Assembly (NCBI GenBank): GCA_018715765.1
Contig: DVKY01000114.1
Location: 1-14,228 of the forward strand
DNA: 14,228 bases
Reading direction: 5' to 3'
Origin: Fimivicinus intestinavium
GTDB taxonomy: Bacteria > Bacillota > Clostridia > Oscillospirales > Acutalibacteraceae
The notes beneath the pieces were generated by a model, which saw only the letters and a program-made list of their open reading frames with translations, searched no databases and had not been told where the DNA came from. Both the position numbers and the translations under genes were made by a program. Positions 1 to 5,084 of the stretch are shown piece after piece; the first letter of the stretch is position 1; each line of letters starts with the position of its first letter.

Positions 1-103
1 TGCATATTTTTCATAAAATATAATTTTTATGCACGTTTTGAACAAAAAAATACATCATTTCTTATGCTTGGTTACAAAATTTGGATTGAATGAAGAAAAT
101 GTA

Positions 104-132
104 TTGAAATCTGACTTAGAAATGGTTATGAT
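104..132 (+). promoter_or_regulatory. Sigma-A-type promoter of the small upstream gene
   Basis: TTGAAA at 104-109 and TATGAT at 127-132 are separated by exactly 17 bases, each one mismatch from the sigma-A consensus. The predicted transcript starts near 139, about 60 bases before the ATG at 201. The surrounding first ~160 bases are strikingly AT-rich compared with the rest of the window, as expected for a promoter region. The promoter is read from sequence only. Confidence 0.55.
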
Positions 133-200
133 TGGATGCGTGGCCAAAAAAGAAACAATAAAGAGCAATGGCCAACAAAAAAAGAGAAAGGGTGAAAACA

Positions 201-431
201 ATGCAGAATGTCAATTATCGTATGATTCGGATGGTTGTATTTTGCGGAGATGTGGAAGAGGAGGTCATGTTTGGAATTGAAGCTGTCCATCCGGAAAAGG
301 GCGAGCTGCTCGACCGGGTCTGCCGGATTTCGTCGGATGAGCGGGCAGTTCAGCAACTTGCGGATAGCATGAATCGCAATGAGCTTTCTCTTCGTCATTT
401 CCGCTGCGTAGTTGATGACTTGCGGGAATAA
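201..431 (+). CDS. Small conserved Firmicutes protein, DUF6514-like
   Basis: This is a 76-residue cytoplasmic protein of unknown function. The central FGIEA followed by a GELLDRVCRISSD stretch, and the C-terminal pattern LSLRHFRCVVDDL, match my memory of the small clostridial DUF6514-type family, which ends in a similar L-x-P-xHLxDVVEDFL helix. The start is placed at 201 because AAAGGGTG lies 7-14 bases upstream; an in-frame ATG at 168 would add 11 lysine/arginine-rich residues and has no comparable ribosome site. No signal peptide or membrane segment is present. It is monocistronic, with its own promoter at 104-132. The next 290 bases downstream carry no gene, and the following genes run in the opposite direction. 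Family assignment is moderate and the function is not known. Confidence 0.65.
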   Translation: MQNVNYRMIRMVVFCGDVEEEVMFGIEAVHPEKGELLDRVCRISSDERAVQQLADSMNRNELSLRHFRCVVDDLRE

Positions 432-722
432 GGCGGAGCCTGGCGGCCGCCCTGCTCTCACACAGGGAGGGGGCCGTGCCATCATGGCGGGCAGGCCTTT
501 CAGCCTGCCTCTCGCATTTCATCTGGTTATGGTGCGAGTACGGACTGGATCTTCACCCTCCCCATTGTGCACAGGGGGAGGGGAGCAGCTGAGGCCTCAG
601 CGTTGCCGCTGCGGCCGTTACAGTCTCTACGGATTCCGGAGGCGTTGCCGCCGCCGGCCTTTCCTCGGTCTGAACCACTGCTGGCCTTTAACCGATATAG
701 CTGCTTTCTCTGCCGCATATTA
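432..722. other. Gene-free stretch with GC-rich repeats and possible tape-measure debris
   Basis: No intact gene is visible on either strand. Two similar GC-rich strings, CACAGGGAGGGGG (468-480) and CACAGGGGGAGGGG (about 571-584), occur 100 bases apart. The second belongs to an imperfect inverted repeat, CCCTCCCC..TTGTGCACA..GGGGAGGG. On the minus strand, directly beyond the stop codons of the truncated tape measure ORF, the same frame continues with a short protein-like run (AAEKAAISVKGQ). The neighbouring frame then reads PAVVQTEERPAAATPPESVE. That alanine/proline/glutamate-rich text is plausible as frameshifted tape-measure coding sequence. I read the stretch as phage debris joined to host intergenic DNA; the junction cannot be placed. 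Confidence 0.35.
490..509 (+). terminator. Possible weak terminator hairpin after the small gene
   Basis: GGCAGGC (490-496) and GCCTGCC (503-509) form a 7-bp GC-rich stem with loop ctttca. It is followed by tctcgcattt, which is only a poor U-tract. It lies 58 bases after the stop at 431 and could terminate that transcript, but the missing U-run keeps confidence low. Confidence 0.3.
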
Positions 723-731
723 CTATGCGGC
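712..731. repeat. Perfect inverted repeat enclosing the stop codons of the broken tape measure gene
   Basis: GCCGCATA (712-719) and TATGCGGC (724-731) are perfect 8-bp arms around a 4-base loop. Read on the minus strand the loop is GTAA, so the tandem stops TAG TAA that end the tape measure fragment fall at the tip of the hairpin. There is no U-tract, so this is not an intrinsic terminator. It may mark a small templated rearrangement. Confidence 0.6.
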
Positions 732-1148
732 ACAGGCAATTTGCTTACCTGTACTGCCGCCGGAGGCGGCGTTGAGCGCCCCGCTCAGAGAGGAAAGAGC
801 CGGCGCGCCGGATAAGCTGTCGAGGCTTTCCCTCATCCGGTCGATCTGATCCTGAAAGCGTTGGGCCTCGGCCCTGTTTTTCTGCATCCAGGCTGTCAGC
901 TGGTCAGATAAAACGAGCTTATCTGTTTGCAGGGTGATGGAGAGCGGCTGGCCGGCGATCAGGTTCTGCACCTGCCGCATGGCGTTGAGCGCCTGCTTTT
1001 GCAGCGCGCCGGCATCGATTTCGGCCTGAATTTTCAGCTTGCCGCGCCGCGCGAGCTCTTCCCCCAGTTTGGGAAGCTGCTTTGCCATCGCATCGGCGCT
1101 TTTCGCAAGGTCGGCCTGTAGGATCACGTTGGCAGTATCATTCGGCAA
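723..1148 (-). CDS. Truncated phage tail tape measure protein (N-terminal fragment)
   Basis: The 141 residues are helical and rich in Ala, Gln and Leu, with the run MPNDTANVILQADLAKSADA at the start. This resembles the beginning of clostridial siphophage tape measure proteins, which set tail length and normally exceed 600 residues. The start is a TTG at 1148, with AAAGGA 11 bases upstream; the upstream ATG is immediately followed by TGA. The gene follows the chaperone-like gene by 40 bases, exactly where a tape measure gene is expected. It stops at tandem TAG TAA codons inside a small palindrome, after which the minus strand shows only short pieces of plausible continuation. I infer a pseudogene fragment unable to build a normal tail. 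Assignment to this family rests on context and composition, not on a catalytic motif. Confidence 0.6.
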   Translation of the reverse strand: MPNDTANVILQADLAKSADAMAKQLPKLGEELARRGKLKIQAEIDAGALQKQALNAMRQVQNLIAGQPLSITLQTDKLVLSDQLTAWMQKNRAEAQRFQDQIDRMRESLDSLSGAPALSSLSGALNAASGGSTGKQIACAA

Positions 1149-1188
1149 TCCGGATCACATCCTTTTGTAAGATCAGCTGTTTTGTTAC

Positions 1189-1866
1189 TCATTGCAGATT
1201 TTCGGCCGTCCGGCTGTGATCCGAATGGATGTCCACAGGAGTACGGCGGCTCAATACGGCCTCCACCAGCTTGTGCTCGTCGATGGCCTCCAACTGTGAT
1301 AATTTTTGCGCAAAGGCATGCAGGTCAACGCCGTCGAACGCGCCGTCCCAATGATCCAACAGACGGGTAGCGCTTTCAAACAGCCCGTCCAGCTTTGTCC
1401 TGCCTGCTGCCTGCTGCCTGCGGAATTCCAGCTTTTCAAGCACCATGCATTCCAGCCGGTCAAACAGCTTCCACAGCCGCTGCTCCTCCGGGTCCTTTGC
1501 GTTATACATGGCGCGGATGCGCGTGAGCAAATCCGTAGCGTCCATCATTTCGTGCAGCCTGGCAAGGTCAAGCAAACGGCGGCCGCTCTCCGGATCCCTG
1601 CGCTCCGGCAGCGGAACGTTGCTCAAAAATTGCAGAATCGCGCCGAACATCATCAGCTCCTGATATTCCGGGATATAGTCGCCTTCCCCATCGAAGGAAC
1701 CAAGCGTAACGCGGTCTACAAACGCGGAGGTTTCCGTCAGGCTCAGCGTGTTTTTGAGCAGGATGGGGATTGTTTCCCCTCCGCATTGATAATTGATGCG
1801 GACATAACCTGCCGGGCGCATGGCGGCAAGCTTTTTCGCCTGCGCGTGGGTGAGTTTCTTTCGCAT
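1189..1866 (-). CDS. Phage tail assembly chaperone-like protein
   Basis: This is a 225-residue soluble protein, probably cytoplasmic, encoded between the major tail protein and the tape measure gene. That slot belongs to tail assembly chaperones (lambda gpG/gpGT-like), which bind the tape measure protein during tail assembly. It begins with a basic MRKKLTHAQAKKLAAMRPAG segment and continues with an all-helical body; no enzymatic motif is visible. The start ATG at 1866 has AAAGGAG 11 bases upstream. The length is greater than a simple gpG, and I see no obvious slippery heptamer leading into a second frame, so a programmed frameshift is not supported. The gene is separated from the major tail gene by a terminator (2102-2138) and another hairpin (1931-1992). 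The role is inferred mainly from position. Confidence 0.5.
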   Translation of the reverse strand: MRKKLTHAQAKKLAAMRPAGYVRINYQCGGETIPILLKNTLSLTETSAFVDRVTLGSFDGEGDYIPEYQELMMFGAILQFLSNVPLPERRDPESGRRLLDLARLHEMMDATDLLTRIRAMYNAKDPEEQRLWKLFDRLECMVLEKLEFRRQQAAGRTKLDGLFESATRLLDHWDGAFDGVDLHAFAQKLSQLEAIDEHKLVEAVLSRRTPVDIHSDHSRTAENLQ

Positions 1867-1930
1867 GGATATCGTCTCCTTTGCATTTAAATGAAGAAGA
1901 AAAAGAGAGAAAAGAGCGGGGGTATGGCGG

Positions 1931-1992
1931 CAAAAGCGCCCTTTTCACAGCCGGGAATCCACACCTGTCCGGCTGTGAAAAGAGGACTTTTG
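1931..1992. repeat. Long two-step inverted repeat between tail genes
   Basis: CAAAAG (1931-1936) pairs with CTTTTG (1987-1992). Inside it, CTTTTCACAGCCGG (1941-1954) pairs perfectly with CCGGCTGTGAAAAG (1969-1982), leaving a 14-base loop and a 4/4 internal bulge. It lies 65-125 bases before the ATG at 1866, in the 5' leader of that gene on the minus strand. It has no U-tract, so a role in mRNA stability, processing or protein binding is more likely than termination. Confidence 0.65.
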
Positions 1993-2101
1993 AAAGAATG
2001 GAGAGTCGGTTTGCGCATTGGCTGCGTCATCCGGTTCCATCCAGCCCGATCTGGTCCCGGCGGGGAATGGGCTCTGAAAGCAAGCCCGACGGGATAAAGG
2101 C

Positions 2102-2138
2102 ATGGCTCCGGGGCGGAAAGCCGCCCCGGAGCCATTTT
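2102..2138 (-). terminator. Strong hairpin terminator after the major tail gene
   Basis: ATGGCTCCGGGGCGG (2102-2116) pairs perfectly with CCGCCCCGGAGCCAT (2121-2135) around a 4-base loop. The stem starts 40 bases after the stop of the major tail gene. The minus-strand 3' side reads GCCTTTAT, a short U-tract; the plus-strand side has TTTT, so it may act in both directions. A strong terminator here would let the abundant tail subunit be made in excess over the tape measure. Confidence 0.65.
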
Positions 2139-2175
2139 AGAGAAGGAAGGAATGAAAAAGCAGAAGCTGTCGAAT

Positions 2176-2907
2176 TTATGCCTCGATGAGCTGCATATCG
2201 AGGAAGTCGTTGCCCTCCACAGCGAAGAGGTCGAAGGTCATGGAGAGCGTGCTCGGATCGCCGGAGTTGCTCAGCGCGAGGCTGAACGCCGCCTGCGGCA
2301 CCGCCTTATGGATGACAAGCTTCATCGGCAGCAGCTCGTCATCCTCCGTTTTGTAAAGCGTTTCGCCATAGGCAGTATAGGCCTTCGGGAAGGCGTCGCT
2401 CTTGAATTTGACGATCTGAACCCCTTGCTCCCGGTTTGCCAGGTAGTAGACGATGTATTCGTCGCCGTCCGTGCCGCCTTCAATGGTGGCGGTTTTGTCA
2501 GCAACCTCGGCGCTGACCGGCGTGCCGCAGTCGTCATCCGCAGCGTAGACGGTTACGGAATCATTTACCGGCGCTTCAGACAATGCCAGCGTGCCGGAGG
2601 CCAGCGTCAGGCGCTCACGGGTGAATACCTTGCCGCTGGTGAGAATATCCGTGCCCGCCAGCATGGCGAAGAGCTTCATGGGTGTAATCTGGGTGTCAAC
2701 CTTCATTGTGCAGGTGCGTTCGCCGTCAAAGGGGACGCGGGGCGCTGCGCCGCGGCCGCCCTTGGCCAGTACGCGGGTGGCGGCCATCTCTGTGGTGGTG
2801 ACGTTGGCAAAATCTACGTTCAGCCAGGGCTTTTTCGTTTTGAAATCCACCAGGGTGAAGTCCGCGACCTCGCGGTTAGACATATTCGGATTTACATGGT
2901 TGCTCAT
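2176..2907 (-). CDS. Phage major tail (tube) protein
   Basis: This is a 243-residue structural protein rich in Thr, Val, Asp and Gly and predicted to be beta-rich. It opens with MSNHVNPNMSNREVADFTLV and a segment on substrate-like residues KPWLNVDFANVTTTE, followed by long strands alternating with DDD/GGTDGDE turns; this matches the general look of siphophage tail tube subunits. The middle residues (TPVSAEVADKTATIEGGTDG) look like an inserted Ig-like or loop element. The start at 2907 is chosen because GGAGGT lies 6 bases upstream; a longer frame to 2940 would place that ribosome site inside the gene. A small inverted repeat (ACAGCC/GGCTGT, 2941-2957) precedes it, and a strong terminator follows. 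Its place before the chaperone-like and tape measure genes supports the assignment. Confidence 0.6.
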   Translation of the reverse strand: MSNHVNPNMSNREVADFTLVDFKTKKPWLNVDFANVTTTEMAATRVLAKGGRGAAPRVPFDGERTCTMKVDTQITPMKLFAMLAGTDILTSGKVFTRERLTLASGTLALSEAPVNDSVTVYAADDDCGTPVSAEVADKTATIEGGTDGDEYIVYYLANREQGVQIVKFKSDAFPKAYTAYGETLYKTEDDELLPMKLVIHKAVPQAAFSLALSNSGDPSTLSMTFDLFAVEGNDFLDMQLIEA

Positions 2908-2984
2908 TTTGTTACCTCCAAATTTTTGAGTTATTCCCAAACAGCCTGTACGGCTGTAATTAGGCGAAAAAATAGCGGCGCGCC

Positions 2985-3695
2985 TTATGGCTTTTGATAC
3001 CAGCTGCCCGGATCAAATTCGCCGCCCCAGCACGCGTAGTTCATGGCGTGAATCCGCTGCTGGTTGAGATAGCTCTGCCGCAAAAACTGATCGTAAAACT
3101 GGTAGATTGTCAGATCCCAGACGTTTCCCATATGAATGCTGTTGTGCTGGGCGCACAAAGCAGAGATCAGGTTCGGCAGGCTGGTATCCGGCTCCTGCTC
3201 CCGCTTGGATCGCGCTGTTTTTTCTCGGGCGCGCTGGAGCTTTTCATAGATCTCCCGTGCCTTGCTGTTGTGAAACCGGCTGCCGGAGGCAGCGTTCCCG
3301 CCCGCATGATTGCGCTGGAGAATGCAGCTGCAAACCTCCTCATAATTGCCCTCGTCAATACGGCCGACCGGACGGCCCTCCTCCATGCAGAAAAAGGCGT
3401 TGTAAGCGGCGGAGTAAACGACTTCCTCCGTCATAAAAAAGGAGAAGGCCGCGCCCAGCAGCGCACGCAGCTCAGATCCTTCGATCAGGAGCGCAAAGGG
3501 AGAATTTCCTTCGCCTTCCACTCCGACGGCTTGTGCAAGCTGGTCGCCGCGCAGAGAGAGCAGGGAGAGATAGGTGCAGTAGACCTCGTAGCCGATGGAT
3601 GCGATCTGGCGCAGAGTAGGCGAGCAAACGTGACCGATCTGTGCGAGCGGGTAAGGCTCCGGGCTGAGCAGGTCGAGCTCATGCAGCGGCGTCAT
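2985..3695 (-). CDS. Tail-region phage protein of unknown role
   Basis: This 236-residue protein overlaps the preceding gene by an ATGA junction (3692-3695) and has GGAGGAG upstream, so the two are translationally coupled. The N-terminal half is acidic and leucine-rich. The middle has a basic stretch (KAREIYEKLQRAREKTARSKREQ), and the C-terminal half contains WDLTIYQFYDQFLRQ and ends in GGEFDPGSWYQKP. The C-terminal pattern (tIYQ-x-yDqF...W near the end) resembles small clostridial phage proteins encoded near tail genes, but I cannot name a family with confidence. No signal peptide or membrane segment is visible. It sits between the tail-terminator-like protein and the major tail protein, a place sometimes used for tail completion or chaperone functions. 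Confidence 0.5.
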   Translation of the reverse strand: MTPLHELDLLSPEPYPLAQIGHVCSPTLRQIASIGYEVYCTYLSLLSLRGDQLAQAVGVEGEGNSPFALLIEGSELRALLGAAFSFFMTEEVVYSAAYNAFFCMEEGRPVGRIDEGNYEEVCSCILQRNHAGGNAASGSRFHNSKAREIYEKLQRAREKTARSKREQEPDTSLPNLISALCAQHNSIHMGNVWDLTIYQFYDQFLRQSYLNQQRIHAMNYACWGGEFDPGSWYQKP

Positions 3696-4156
3696 CTTAC
3701 ACTCCTCCGGCGGCTGAAGCCGGGCGCAGAATATTGCAGCACATAGCCGTAATATTCCGGATCGGGCTCATAGAGCTGCATTCCCTCCCACTGTAACCGC
3801 CCAATGCCGAAATCATCGCTGCCTGTCAGGAGGCGATCTGCTTCGGCGGCGAGCTGATCCGCACGTGTTTCACAGCTTTCGCCGGCGAGCAGGCCCTTCC
3901 GGCAGCAGATCCATAGGTAGAGCTGATTGGTATGGATGCTGGCCGTAGCGCTTTTGGCTGTCAACACATCGAAGCTGATGCAGATTTCCGGCGGTTCAAG
4001 GGGAAACTGCGTGAATCGATAGGGAAAAATTCGCTGCTTTGCCGTTTCAGCGCCAGAGGCTTCGCCAGACCCTGACAGGGCCTGTGTGATAACAGGAGAA
4101 GAGAGCAGCCGCTCTGCCACGAGCTGCTTATATTGTGTGCGTTCTGAGAGATCCAT
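3692..4156 (-). CDS. Phage tail terminator / tail completion-like protein
   Basis: This 154-residue protein begins MDLSERTQYKQLVAERLL. It contains RIFPYRFTQFPLEPPEICISF, a strand LYLWICCRKGL, and then RADQLAAEADRLLTGSDDFGIGRL, ending with YYGYVLQYSAPGF. The combination of a fold with an aromatic 'FPY' strand, a conserved 'TRADxLAxExDRLLxGS..FGIGR' helix-loop and a final 'Y.g..L.Y...dF' strand matches, from memory, small clostridial phage proteins of the tail terminator/neck type that cap the tail tube and join it to the head. The start at 4156 is favoured by GGCGGTG about 9 bases upstream; the frame is open to 4348 but has no better site. It is the first gene of the tail module, and a hairpin (4254-4309) separates it from the zinc-ribbon gene. 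Confidence 0.5.
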   Translation of the reverse strand: MDLSERTQYKQLVAERLLSSPVITQALSGSGEASGAETAKQRIFPYRFTQFPLEPPEICISFDVLTAKSATASIHTNQLYLWICCRKGLLAGESCETRADQLAAEADRLLTGSDDFGIGRLQWEGMQLYEPDPEYYGYVLQYSAPGFSRRRSVR

Positions 4157-4253
4157 AAAAATTTCACCGCCTTTTGTTGAGAATGCGCAGGAGAAGCGGG
4201 GCCTTCGCTTTTGAGCCGGGCCTCTCCTACCACAATAGAATTTACAGCCTTCC

Positions 4254-4309
4254 AAACAGACAGGCCTCGAAACCCGCATCGCTGCAAGGTTTTCGAGGCC
4301 TGTCTGTTT
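4254..4309 (-). terminator. Long inverted repeat after the zinc-ribbon gene
   Basis: AAACAGACAGGCCTCGAAA (4254-4272) pairs perfectly with TTTCGAGGCCTGTCTGTTT (4291-4309), with an 18-base loop. It starts 10 bases after the stop of the zinc-ribbon gene on the minus strand and separates the polymerase operon from the tail module. The U-tract is only TTT followed by GG, so termination may be partial; mRNA processing or a protein-binding site is an alternative. Confidence 0.5.
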
Positions 4310-4319
4310 ACGCTCTGAA

Positions 4320-5066
4320 TCAAAAATGGGCGGCGTGGTAGCGGGCAAGCGTCTTTTTGAGGTTCATTTCCGCCCGGCAATCCGGGCAATACTTCTGGTT
4401 GTTGGTTTTAGGCTTCATCAACCGGCCGCAGCAGGCGCAGCGGATAATCCGCTCCCCTTTCAGGGAGAGATAGAACAACCCAGGCTCCCGAAGATCATCC
4501 AGCTCACAGGCAGGCTCTGATTCCGGCCGCAGAAACAGCACGCAGATGTGCAGATTATCCACGCTGCGGCTGAAGGAGATCAAGCCTGCCTCCCGCAGTG
4601 TGTGAAGCATGGCGGCGCGTTTTTCCACATTCGCCTGCACGTGGGCCATGCGGAACAAAGCGCTCCATTTCTGCGTGACCCACCCTTTGTTTGCCGGGTT
4701 GCGCAGCATGGAATACTTGGCAAGACAAGCCAGTGTAAAACCAAGCCGCTCCAATGGCCGGCTGCCAAGCGATTGAATGACAGCGAGTTCCGCCTGCGTA
4801 ACGGCGACCGTATCCGTTTGCAGGAGGGGGCGGCTGGCAGCCCTGCCCGTGATGCGGCTAATTGCCGCATCCCACCGCACGGGGTTATAATCCGCATAAT
4901 GCGCTTGCATGAATTGATGCAGCTGCCCTTCTACCTGCGGCTTTTCCAGCCCCTCGGAGAAGAGGTACCCCGCAATACAGCCGAGCGTTTGGGACGGCTT
5001 TTTGCCAACGGCTCCATCTGCAATTGCCTGCTGTGCAAATGCGCGTTCGTTGAGGATCAATTCCAT
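4320..5066 (-). CDS. Zinc-ribbon protein encoded with the RNA polymerase
   Basis: This 248-residue soluble protein is mostly helical through residue ~175, including a segment (about 105-150) with LACLAKYSMLRNP and GWVTQKWSALFRMAHV. It ends in a zinc ribbon: Cys210-x2-Cys213 and Cys227-x2-Cys230 (CACCGRL...YCPDC), followed by a basic helix. Such ribbons usually bind nucleic acid or protein. It starts 18 bases after the polymerase stop, with AAAAGGATG as ribosome site, so the two genes are almost certainly cotranscribed. A role as accessory or specificity factor for the neighbouring polymerase is an attractive inference but unproven. I recall similar zinc-ribbon proteins from clostridial phage-like loci but cannot name a family. 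A hairpin follows the stop. Confidence 0.6.
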   Translation of the reverse strand: MELILNERAFAQQAIADGAVGKKPSQTLGCIAGYLFSEGLEKPQVEGQLHQFMQAHYADYNPVRWDAAISRITGRAASRPLLQTDTVAVTQAELAVIQSLGSRPLERLGFTLACLAKYSMLRNPANKGWVTQKWSALFRMAHVQANVEKRAAMLHTLREAGLISFSRSVDNLHICVLFLRPESEPACELDDLREPGLFYLSLKGERIIRCACCGRLMKPKTNNQKYCPDCRAEMNLKKTLARYHAAHF

Positions 5067-5084
5067 AGCAGATCATCCTTTTCA

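Noticed and set aside
29..280. 83-codon frame at the left edge
   Set aside because: Covers the AT-rich promoter region and overlaps the DUF6514-like gene in another frame; composition is not protein-like.
412..849. Plus-strand open frame of 145 codons across the gene-free stretch
   Set aside because: Low-complexity Arg/Cys/Pro-rich translation, no ribosome site, and it overlaps the tape measure fragment antisense.
1887..2135. Minus-strand 82-codon frame between the major tail and chaperone-like genes
   Set aside because: Its start lies in the terminator stem, it covers two hairpins, and it ends in FFFFI from a low-complexity run; no ribosome site.
2152..2997. Long plus-strand frame (281 codons) opposite the major tail gene
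   Set aside because: Mirror of a GC-rich coding gene with a better start and family resemblance on the minus strand.
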